Of a stretch of 64,000 nucleotides of DNA, positions 33,051 to 41,528 are shown piece by piece. The number at the start of each line of letters is the position of its first letter. Within the stretch, counting starts at the first letter, position 1. Source of the stretch: Candidatus Enterovibrio altilux (lineage in GTDB: Bacteria; Pseudomonadota; Gammaproteobacteria; Enterobacterales; Vibrionaceae); assembly GCF_002381345.1 (NCBI RefSeq), contig NZ_CP020660.1, positions 620,001 through 684,000 of the forward strand, in the 5' to 3' direction. The notes beneath the pieces were generated by a model. It had not been told where the DNA came from. It ran no database searches and saw only the letters and a program-made list of their open reading frames with translations. The translations under genes were made by a program, and so were the position numbers.

Positions 33051-33550
33051 AAACCATAACAAGTCCTGCCACCGTGACTGTAGGATTAATGGTAGGTGAA
33101 AGTAAATTAAAAGGATCTCCTTTCCTGGGTTTTGACTTAGCCCATGAATTTTATGATGTTGATATCAAAGCAGTGAAAAAAATTCGAATGTGGGAGCGAC
33201 CTACAATCATCCCGCTGGCACCCAAATTTATTCTGGGTGTCATTAATCTGCAAGGTATGATCGTGTCTATTATGGATCTTCGAGTGAGGTTTGACATAGG
33301 TCAGGTAGAATATCTGCCAACCACGGTTGTTTTAATTTTGAAAGCAGGCGAAGTGGCTGGTGAGCGTATATTGGGTATCATTATTTACGCCATATCTGAC
33401 GTAATAGATATGGGTGACAATAATCTGAACTCACCGATGAAAAATTTCTAAGTAACGCCATTTGTCAGTGATCTGCTAAATGTAAATTTTCAAGTCAGAA
33501 GCTTCCTCGATGTCGACTCATTACTCAACATTGAAAGCCTTATGCATTAG
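33047..33550 (+). pseudogene. cheW-like adaptor (first copy), nonsense-truncated
   Basis: An open frame of 134 codons gives a CheW fold (FYDVDIKAVKKIRMWERPT, APKFILGVINLQGMIVSIMDLRVRF) and is then stopped by TAA (33449). The same frame continues VTPFVSD...FLDVDSLLNIESLMH to TAG (33548), the normal CheW end. One nonsense codon removes the last beta-strands of the second subdomain. The start GTG/TTG region overlaps the end of the cheA remnant. Confidence 0.8.
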
Positions 33551-33559
33551 GAAAAATAC

Positions 33560-34032
33560 ATGTCGGACGAAGTAAAAAGCGTTTCTTCTTTTTTGATAGA
33601 TGACGAGGAATAGGGTATTGATATCCTACATGTCAGAGAGATACGTAGATCATCATATGCAAAAAAACTACCAAATAGTGAAAACTATCTCCTTGGTTCT
33701 CTTGAGTTGCGTGGTGAGTACACATCTATCGCTGATTTCTGACCACACTTTAGTATGATGCTAGCTATGCTGGACGGTCTAACAGTTGTGGTAATCGTCC
33801 GTCATAAAAAAGGACAATCGTTGGGTATCGTTGTTGATGCTAGAACTGAAGTATATCAATTATCAGCGGAACAAATTAAATCAGTACCATACTATATGGA
33901 AATTAACGAACAGTTTGTTGCAGGTATCGCGTCTGTCAATAGAGAGCATGCGGTACTAATCCAATTAACAAATTGTTTAATTTTAATGCGTTACATAAAA
34001 TTGCGCAGCCGTCGTTGGCTGGCAAGGATTAA
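33560..34032 (+). pseudogene. cheW-like adaptor (second copy), broken
   Basis: From ATG (33560) the frame reads SDEVKSVSSFLIDDEE-stop-GIDILHVREIRRS, then NYLLGSLELRGEYTSIADF-stop, then a CheW C-terminal half (KKGQSLGIVVDARTEVYQL, NEQFVAGIASVNREHAVLIQL). A late frameshift near 33970 hides the normal ending LFNFNALHKIAQPSLAGKD. Two nonsense codons and one frameshift. Tandem cheW genes are typical of this operon class. Confidence 0.8.
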
Positions 34033-34093
34033 GATTATGTTCAGGTGAAATAAAAATAAGATAACTGTCACTGAAAACACACAAGAAGAGTAA

Positions 34094-34962
34094 GAATTGA
34101 AAGCGTATATTGTGTCTGCACTTGACACCACCCAAACTACCTTTATGATCGTGGATAATAATTTTAAGATCTTTTATGCTAACAAAAAATCGGTAGAATT
34201 ACTGAAGAAGCATGAAGTTTTATGTCGCTCCAAATAGCCGAATTTCCGTACTAAAAAAAATGGGTTAAAGAAATTTATATTGATTTATTTTTTGCGAATC
34301 CAGCCCCTCAACGCTAGATGTTGTCTAATGCTACCATTCTTTCGTATGAAACCACTGTTAAAGTAGCTAATGTTTCACTCCGGCCCCTTGTAAGTACTAT
34401 CATAGATATTAAAGGTGACCACGGTGAAAATACGCTTGAATGGGGAGATATCACTGAATCTCTTACAGCTATAATTTTCATTGATCGCGATTTCAAAATT
34501 ACTTATATTAACGAAGAAATGGTAACTCTGTTTGGTAAATATCAAGAGTCATTTCGGAAGGTTTGGTTTGGGTTCCATACAACTCAAGACTGGTTAATAA
34601 AACAATGGATTGATGCATTCCACAAAAATCCAACGCACCAATACCAGCTCTTATTCATCCCTTTAAATCTTCCGTATAAAACGGATATTAATATTGCAGA
34701 GCTCACCATCGAATTGAATGTAACGGCCATCATTGATGTAAAAAGTAATTACATTAGTAGCAACCTTGAATGGCGTGATGTGACAGAGCTTCGTGATAAT
34801 GACAAGAAAGTTGGGCGTTTAGCTTCTACTGTTGAAAGGATGACAACTAACTTTATGATAGTTCATAAAATGATAGTATTTTCTTTCTCAATCCTGCTAT
34901 GAAGATCAGTTACGAAATCACTTTCCCACTTTCTCTGTAGACAAGTTGATTGGAAAAAATAT
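34094..34962 (+). pseudogene. PAS-rich methyl-accepting chemotaxis protein, truncated
   Basis: Three successive PAS-like segments are readable: SALDTTQTTFMIVDNNFKIF (from about 34110), TAIIFIDRDFKITYINEEMV (from about 34465) with EWRDVTELRDNDKKVGRLAS, and TTNFMI...EDQLRNHFPTFSVDKLIGKN (to about 34960). After that the sequence switches directly to the middle of cheR. The HAMP/methylation/signalling hairpin is gone, so the receptor is dead. PAS-PAS receptors without membrane segments occur at this position in the related Vibrio cluster. Confidence 0.75.
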
Positions 34963-35470
34963 TATATTCGAATGTGGTTAGCCAGTTGTTCTACAGGAGA
35001 AGAGCCGTATACTATTGCATTCATGTTGGCGGCTGCCAGTTTACTGTCTCCTCAGTATAACTGAAAGATCCTCGCTACTGATTTGAATAGCCAAGTTTTT
35101 AATGTAGCAAGACATGGCACTTATAATATTGAATCAATAAGGATTATACCTGAATCTCTTTTACATAATGGGTTTATTCGTGGGAAAGGATCGAAGCAAA
35201 AATTATTATAAGTCAAACCATTGCTGCAAGATCATATTCATTTTAAGCAACTAAACCTCATTGTTCCCTGGAAACATCAGAATCAATTTAATGTGATTTT
35301 TGTCGTAATGTACTGATTTATTTTGCAAAAAGTGCAACAATAACTCATTTATCAATTTTGAAAAAATACTCAATAATGAAGGTTTATTTTTTATTGATCA
35401 TTCAGGAAATATCCGTGGAATAAAAGGCAGATTTGACAACCTTGGTCAGACCATGTTTTATAAGTCATAG
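34963..35470 (+). pseudogene. cheR methyltransferase remnant lacking its N-terminus
   Basis: Begins at the SAM-binding motif RMWLASCSTGEEPYTIAFML, then KILATDLNSQVFNVARHGTYN, a frame-shifted FCRNVLIYFAKSAT block and a tail ending GQTMFYKS. The N-terminal helical domain (about 80 residues) is missing because of a deletion that joins it to the MCP. Several stops and frameshifts. Confidence 0.8.
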
Positions 35471-36012
35471 GCGTATGTAAACGATATTTAAAAAATTATA
35501 TAGTCTTTGTATCCATAGAATTCTGGAGCTAAAAAAACTGTCTTATCAGCACGGGAGGGAAAACGTTTCTATCACTCAGATAAACAGAGAATAATGATAA
35601 AAATACAACTGAGTGAAGTGCATATAACCTCAGAGCGAGAGCTGATATCTACAGGTTTAGATTCGTGTATCTCAGCATATGTGTGGCGAGACCGATAGTA
35701 TCGAAAGATGGAATCCTACGCAGTAGTGCTCTAATGCTACACGCTACGGTAACTACGCAATGGAATTCCTGTTTAATACATGAATTCAACAAAGTACACT
35801 TAAAAGTTCACTAACAGCAAAATTGCTTGGTGGTGAAATTATGATAGGCCAACATGCAAGTATTGGTGACAAGAACAGTTTTTTTATTCGTGCATATATC
35901 ATGAGTGAAGAGATAACTTTAGCGAGTGAAGATTGAAGAAATAAGTATTCACGTAAAGTGGTCTTTAATCCGATAGCCGGTAAGGCATAACTGAAAAAGA
36001 TAGGTAATTAAT
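35471..36012 (+). pseudogene. cheD receptor deamidase remnant
   Basis: Pieces of CheD in order: HITSERELISTGLDSCISAYVW (about 35618-35685; the active-site Cys region GSCVSV of CheD is here DSCISA), NATRYGNYAMEFLFN (about 35733-35775), TAKLLGGEIMIGQHASIGDKN (about 35815-35877) and SRKVVFNPIAGKA (about 35951-35990). Stops separate the pieces. A cheB would be expected next; the IS relic at 36114 begins there instead. Confidence 0.8.
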
Positions 36013-36113
36013 GTATCATTATGACAAAAGAAGAAAATAATTATAAACATGATCTGATTAATAAAATTAAACGAAATAATGCAGGAAATACAGAACTATT
36101 TTCATAAAAAAGC

Positions 36114-37090
36114 GGCTTTCTTTCCTAATTTGAGTTCAAGTAGCAAATTCCAACATAATGAATGATTAGACAAAGACCTGCGTGTTAGACATCATTAACC
36201 CTCTAAGCTGATTTAACGCTTTTATCATGGAGTCGGTTTCACTAATTTAAAATTATAATCCCTTAGACTCAATGTTCCTCCCAGTAGTTCTTTGACTCGA
36301 AACATTACCGTTTTGCTGAGGAACATTTATGGCAACTATATCTCGTTTTTCAATACTAATTTAAACTGTATAACTTCTAGTAACTGACCGCTAGATTACG
36401 CAGGTCATTTCTTTTTAAAAAATTGCTTTTTTATCGGTGAGACAAAAGGAACCGCTCGTTTAATACGAACGGTTCGTAACATTATCTGGCGCCGTACGCA
36501 CTACTTTTTAATATTTCATTGATTCTTAGGCGAGTCTGTTTGAGCAAGCTAGGTAGCATTTCGCCGGCAATCGCATTTAATGAATTTAACGCAGCCGCAA
36601 TGATTTCATGCGTATTTATATCCACTGCTAAATATAACTGGCTTCCGACTCGTCGTTTCCCATTAGTGCATGCTTTCTTACTTTTCATTCGCTTTCACCG
36701 TAAAGTCAATAGCTAAATGTTAGATGGTTCTTTCGTCGCCGTCTTGAACGCGGCATTAATAGTTTAGGCTCGGTTACTAATACATAAATAGTGGAAGTAT
36801 AATAACGGCATTGGAGCAAGTTTGAAAGCAAAACTAATGAATCATTATAGACCTTTCAGTGATATTGACAATGCGCGTTTGATCATGAAAGCCGTTGTAA
36901 TGGCTCAGTAACTAAATAAATGTAGTCTCATATTACTACCCTTTTTAGTTTGATTTCTTGGCAAAACCTACACCACAATGACAGTATTAAATAAGTTGAC
37001 TAGGCTTGGCATGCTTAAAATAAAAGCAATTATTTAATCGCTAATCGTATTGGACTTTACTATATAAACTTACATTTAAAAATAAAGCTC
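36114..37090. mobile_element. IS relic with a recombined right-end fragment
   Basis: Minus-oriented copy from GGCTTTCTTTCCTAATTTGAG (36114) to about 36962, joined internally to about 125 bp of a plus-oriented right end (ending AAAAATAAAGC near 37090). A 68-codon transposase piece is open at 36482-36688 (minus). This junction differs from the recurrent one, because the left end itself is absent. Confidence 0.72.
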
Positions 37091-37530
37091 TAGTATGAGG
37101 CAAAAAAAGAAAATATATTATCCGTTTTTTCGGCAAATTCAGAGAGAATCACTAATCAACCCATTATCTTCACATTGTCCTAGAGGAAACTGTATATCAC
37201 CGGAACGACTTCATTAAAAATGTAGAATTCATTCTCAATATTAAGCATCTCTACTTTATCCTCATGGCCAAATTTTAACTAAATAGAGCGGATCTGGGAG
37301 TGATGAATGAATAATTTTAAGGATTGCAAGCTTTTTGACACCCCGCGTAAATGTTGAGTTTGAAGTGGTTAGGTCTGCATCTTAAAGTTAAGGAAGCATA
37401 GGCAGAGAAATTTTTTATATGTCAGGTACTTTTATTAATCAGTCCGTTCAATCGCTATTATATTCTCTTATCGCGTATTATTTTCGATAAATGTAAACGA
37501 AACATACAATACTATACTAAAACTTACGGT
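37091..37530. other. Gene-free spacer downstream of the flagellar/chemotaxis cluster
   Basis: No ORF recognised. The part around 37215-37310 (ATTCTCAATATTAAGCATC, later GAGCGGATC and GGAGTGATGAATGA) resembles 5585-5670. No terminator is visible for the minus-strand chemotaxis operon that ends at 37531. Confidence 0.4.
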
Positions 37531-37956
37531 TCAGCAAACTAATTTCTGCTTCCGTATTCTGAACAGAAGTTCAGCTTCAGCTTTTGGAAGGTCACACTCT
37601 TCCATTAACTCATGAATATCAGCACCTAACTCTACCATTTTGCTTGCTCGACTATAAAGTCGACCATCAAGGTCGCGCATTTCCAATTCATTTTGCTTCT
37701 CAACCATATCGTCAAAATGTTGAGACAGTTCAGCAAGCTTCTGGCTCATACCAATAGATCCTGCCCGTAATTCATTGAACTGTTTTATTAAGCTTTCATG
37801 CTGTTGACGAGTATTTTTATAAATTAATTCCATCGCTTGAAACTTAACTTCCAAATTGACCCTTGCTTTTTTTTCTCTGCGAAGCAGTAAAAGTATTATT
37901 AACCCGATGACGACTGAAATACCGAGTAGCAACCAGTACGACACAATATTAAGCAT
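37531..37956 (-). CDS. DUF2802 membrane-anchored coiled-coil protein of the flagellar che cluster
   Basis: A 141-residue protein with one N-terminal membrane helix (residues about 4-26, LLLGISVVIGLIILLLL) and a long predicted coiled coil after it. A DUF2802 gene directly after cheW is a conserved end of the polar flagellar cluster of vibrios and pseudomonads; the function is unknown. The ATG at 37956 overlaps the cheW stop (TGATG arrangement), so translation is probably coupled; the longer start at 37980 would lie inside cheW. The last six residues (RKQKLVC) look odd: two nucleotides away another frame reads NTEAEISLLNRKF and ends at 37517, so a small C-terminal frameshift is possible. Confidence 0.75.
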   Translation of the reverse strand: MLNIVSYWLLLGISVVIGLIILLLLRREKKARVNLEVKFQAMELIYKNTRQQHESLIKQFNELRAGSIGMSQKLAELSQHFDDMVEKQNELEMRDLDGRLYSRASKMVELGADIHELMEECDLPKAEAELLFRIRKQKLVC

Positions 37957-38444
37957 CAAAGCATAGCCATATCTGACCACTCTTCATCTGAAAGTAATTT
38001 ATTCAAGTCAACCAAAATTAATAAGTTACCATTACGGTTGCTAACACCTTGAATGAATTTGGCACTTTCGTCAGTACCCACACTTGGTGGGGTATCAATT
38101 TCAGAGACGCGCAAATAAATGACTTCTGCAACACTATCAACCATGATACCGATCACTTGCGATTCAGCTTCTATCACAATAACACGCGTGTTATTAGAAA
38201 TATCACCCTGTATCAGACCAAAACGTGACCGCGTGTCGATAACTGTTAAAACGTTACCTCGTAGATTAATAATACCAAGAACATAGTTTGGTGCTCCTGG
38301 AACGGGAGCGATTTCGGTATAACGTAAAACTTCCCGAACTTGCATGACATTAATGCCGTAAGTTTCATCTTCCAGCTGAAAAGTCACCCACTGCAGGATT
38401 GCATCATTCACATTGTTTTTTTGAACTTCAACGACCTGAGACAT
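37956..38444 (-). CDS. cheW: Chemotaxis coupling protein CheW
   Basis: A 162-residue CheW adaptor linking chemoreceptors to CheA in polar arrays. The two SH3-like subdomains are complete: WVTFQLEDETYGINVMQVREVLRYTEIAPVPGAP (split here by me: the first strands at 19-52), YVLGIINLRGNVLTVIDTRSRFG, and VIGIMVDSVAEVIYL followed by FIQGVSNRNGNLLILVDLNKLL. AAGGAAAATAG precedes the ATG. It is the only intact cheW in the window and must serve the intact CheA. Confidence 0.95.
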   Translation of the reverse strand: MSQVVEVQKNNVNDAILQWVTFQLEDETYGINVMQVREVLRYTEIAPVPGAPNYVLGIINLRGNVLTVIDTRSRFGLIQGDISNNTRVIVIEAESQVIGIMVDSVAEVIYLRVSEIDTPPSVGTDESAKFIQGVSNRNGNLLILVDLNKLLSDEEWSDMAML

Positions 38445-38468
38445 CTATTTTCCTTCTAATGTGCTCCG

Positions 38469-39586
38469 CTACATCACCGCATTGGCATCAATATCATAAT
38501 TAAGCATGGTGATTAAAATTTGGACATGGAGCAATGCACACATCTTTTCTTTGGCTAATCCAACCAACCAAGATTATTTACCCGCTTGTTTACACCACTG
38601 CACTTGCTTACTTTTAAGTGACTCAGTCCCAAATAAAGTACTTCAAGCTAAGCACCACTCACTATTACTCAAAACTATAATATAATTATAGTTCCTTCGA
38701 TGACTCTTATTTGTTATTTTTCCCGGCATCACACATATGATGGTGTCAACAATATCCAATCGTTGGTTATGTTCAATCTGAAGCCTCAAATACCAATCGG
38801 AACGACCGATAAAGTTATTGCACTCTTTCAATTGGTGAATGCCACCTAGCTCCGTCAATAACACAGCACAAATCACACCCACCGCCTCAACGCATAACAC
38901 TTAAAACACATCCTCAAATGCGATATTTTTTCATGGTAATTCATTATCAATGTGATGAGTATTGGTATGTAAAGCTACATCACTGTCGCGCTCTGCATTG
39001 TCTTCATTGGAACAGATATTACCACCTCTTCCATTACCGAATCGTCAGAAAAAACAGTTACTCAGTATTTATATAAATGTTAGTACATACATCCCAGACT
39101 AAATAAAAATCGAAGACTACACATTAACAAAAATCATCTCATCTTGTGTTCACACTAATACATTAGTATATGCTTCAACCGCCTCCATTACGTCTGTATC
39201 TTTAACTACATTTAGATTAATCTTAGGTACCAACCCAATATTGATAAGCTTTTCAATATCACTAGGTTCTTCAACATCATCCACCATGCCATCACTTAGC
39301 TTTACTTGGCTTAATAGCTTTCCGACATGAAAGAAATCGTGCGCTTTCTGCATTAACACCATACTTTCACGTTTCTTTGGGTTTTCGACGACTTTCATCT
39401 GTAGTTGTGCCATTGATCTTCCTGCTGTATCAATATCAATGGAACCTGTCAAATACGCCGTTCAGTGTCAACAACTAGAAACAGTGCCGTATCAACGTTA
39501 TCTGACAAGACACTCACATAGTCTAGCAGCACATCAAAATCAGCATCCAGCGTTTGAACGCTAAATAAAATTTTTTTATCTTTCAT
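38469..39586 (-). pseudogene. parP: parP (polar CheA/ParC adaptor), inactivated
   Basis: The start MKDKKILFSVQTLDADFDVLLDYVS overlaps the parC stop as parP does in vibrios. After about 45 codons the frame is lost (near 39452), continues in another frame (39150-39452) and breaks again. The C-terminal CheW-like (AIF) domain is still readable across frames: LTELGGIHQLKECNNFIGRSDWYL and RLDIVDTIICVMPGKI (38643-38900), then VQWCKQAGK and GLAKEKMCALLHV near 38480-38600. ParP binds ParC and CheA and keeps arrays at the pole. Several frameshifts and stops make a functional product very unlikely. Confidence 0.82.
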
Positions 39587-40355
39587 CCTGCTCCAATCTC
39601 TCCAGATAAGAGAGCAACCTTTTATATGCAAAAACTCCACGACAATTTTTTACGTAATACGAAGGTGGCATATGTTTTAAGCTCGCATCACAAAATTTGG
39701 CATCAATTGGTACCGCTGATGCCCATATTTGACCTGAATAACGTATTTTTAGCTCCTGCAGTGTTTCAAGAGAAGCACGAGTACGCTTATCATACATCGT
39801 CGGTACAATACATACTTTAAAAATTGACTTACGTGATTTTTGCATGATTTGGAGCGTACGAATCATTCGTTCAAGTCCTTTCATGGCAAGGAATTCAGTT
39901 TGAACAGGAATAAGAATACGGTTACTTGCTGCAAGTGCATTTACCATCATTACACCTAAAATAGGTGGACAATCGATCAATGAATAATCGTATTCCTTTT
40001 CTAGGCAGCCCAATGTCTTCTTAAGCATCAACCCCATACCACTTCGGTTACTCATTGCACGATCTAGCGTTGCCAATGACATATGAGAAGGTAATAAATC
40101 GAGATTTTTATACTCTGTGTTGAGAATAAGCGGTTTCACCGTATCACTATTGATAGTCTGCAGTTGAAAGAGATCAAATAGAGACCGAGGTAACGTGTCT
40201 GAATCATAGTTCAAATAAGTAGTCAACGACGCATGTGGATCGGTATCAATTAATAAAACTCGCTTATTCTTTTCACTGAGAAGCCCTGCAAGAGTTATCG
40301 CTGCGGTTGTTTTTCCAACGCCTCCTTTCTGGTTTGCAATGCTCCAGACTATCAC
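39576..40355 (-). CDS. parC: ParC, ParA-like ATPase for polar chemotaxis arrays
   Basis: A 259-residue ParA/MinD-type ATPase that in Vibrio cholerae and V. parahaemolyticus recruits chemotaxis arrays to the flagellated pole. The deviant Walker A KGGVGKTT (residues 10-17) and the ALLIDTDPH-like switch (VLLIDTDPHASLT) and YSLIDCPP Walker B are intact. No ATG is available: the GTG at 40355 is chosen because AGGAG lies 6 nt before it and it gives MIVWSIANQKGG; the GTG at 40361 would touch the ribosome site. The ribosome site overlaps the 3' end of cheB. The downstream partner gene parP is dead, so ParC may have lost its function. Confidence 0.92.
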   Translation of the reverse strand: MIVWSIANQKGGVGKTTAAITLAGLLSEKNKRVLLIDTDPHASLTTYLNYDSDTLPRSLFDLFQLQTINSDTVKPLILNTEYKNLDLLPSHMSLATLDRAMSNRSGMGLMLKKTLGCLEKEYDYSLIDCPPILGVMMVNALAASNRILIPVQTEFLAMKGLERMIRTLQIMQKSRKSIFKVCIVPTMYDKRTRASLETLQELKIRYSGQIWASAVPIDAKFCDASLKHMPPSYYVKNCRGVFAYKRLLSYLERLEQDER

Positions 40356-40364
40356 TACCACTCC

Positions 40365-41513
40365 TTATACCAAGTTGAACTCGACGAGTATGCGTTCAGA
40401 AATCCGATCAAGAGGAAGGTCTTCAGAAGAAATTCCGGCCTTTGAGACTGCTCGTGGCATGCCGTAAACAACACAGCTCTTTTCATCTTGGGCCCAGATT
40501 GTTGAGCCTTCTTGCTTTAACAGTCTTGCACCATTACGACCATCCGTTCCCATGCCGGTCAGTATCATTGATAGTACTTTATCACCGTATGCATTAGCTG
40601 CTGACCCAAAGGTTATATCAATACAAGGTTTATAATTCATGCAATCACCACCATCAATAATTTTAATGCTCACTGCCCCAAAATGACTATTTAGCATCAT
40701 CTGCATACCACCAGGAGCAAGGTAGGCAGTACCTGCTTGCAATGCGTCGCCATTTTGCGCTTCTTTTATGGAAAGTTTACATAAGCCATTTAAACGCTGA
40801 GCAAAAGCAGCGGTAAAAGTCGATGGCATATGCTGAATCAGCAAAATAGGAACAGGAAAATGTACTGGCAACACACAAAGTACCTTTTGCAGAGCAACTG
40901 GTCCCCCTGTTGACGTTCCAATAGCAACCAACTGATAACGTTTGCCACTCGCTTTAAATTGCGAAGCTGATGTCACTGGCTTTGCCATAGGTGCTGAAGC
41001 TATGGTAGCTGTGTCAGAAGACCCAGCAAATGCTCGCGTTAATGAATGTCTCGTACTTGCAGCCGCAGTCTTCTGTGAAGGCCGAGCTATTAGTACTTGT
41101 CGGCGCATCCATACTTTTTTGCGTGCAATTTCACTTACGCGTTGTTGAAGAAGGCCAATAGCTTCATCTCGGTTACGCGCAATATCTTCAAATCTCTTAG
41201 GCAGGAAATCAAGCGCACCGGCATCCAACGCATCAAGTGTTGCCTTAGCACCATCATGCGTTAGTGATGAAAACATCAATATTGGTGTTGGATTAAACTT
41301 CATAATTTTACGGACAGCAGTGATTCCATCCATCACTGGCATTTCAATATCCATTATAATAACATCGGGTTTCAATTGCGTAGCTTTCTCCACTGCTTCT
41401 TTGCCATTAGCAGCGCAGCCGATGACTTTGAGACGTGAGTCGCTATTGATTATCTCACTCACTCGCCGGCGAAAAAAATTTGAGTCATCCGCGACCAATA
41501 CTGTCATTATCAT
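40365..41513 (-). CDS. cheB: Chemotaxis response regulator protein-glutamate methylesterase CheB
   Basis: A 382-residue two-domain protein removing methyl groups from chemoreceptors for adaptation. Receiver domain: Asp9/Asp10 in VADDS, phospho-acceptor Asp55 in [13 protein letters not shown], Ser in LMFSSLT, Lys in FLPKRF. After a linker (about 135-185) the methylesterase domain has the Ser-His-Asp triad in [16 protein letters not shown] and GMGTDGRNG. The start may be the first ATG (41513) or the third codon (MTVLVADDS, 41507). It lies between cheA and parC, with a 15-nt gap to cheA. No cheR partner is seen in this window, apart from the dead copy at 34963; the flagellar cheR is normally elsewhere. 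Confidence 0.95.
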   Translation of the reverse strand: MIMTVLVADDSNFFRRRVSEIINSDSRLKVIGCAANGKEAVEKATQLKPDVIIMDIEMPVMDGITAVRKIMKFNPTPILMFSSLTHDGAKATLDALDAGALDFLPKRFEDIARNRDEAIGLLQQRVSEIARKKVWMRRQVLIARPSQKTAAASTRHSLTRAFAGSSDTATIASAPMAKPVTSASQFKASGKRYQLVAIGTSTGGPVALQKVLCVLPVHFPVPILLIQHMPSTFTAAFAQRLNGLCKLSIKEAQNGDALQAGTAYLAPGGMQMMLNSHFGAVSIKIIDGGDCMNYKPCIDITFGSAANAYGDKVLSMILTGMGTDGRNGARLLKQEGSTIWAQDEKSCVVYGMPRAVSKAGISSEDLPLDRISERILVEFNLV

Positions 41514-41528
41514 ATTATTCCTTTGTTA

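Noticed and set aside
36013-36113. Possible cheB start after the cheD remnant
   Set aside because: The translation MTKEENNYKHDLINKIKRNN does not resemble a receiver domain; the expected CheB sequence is absent.
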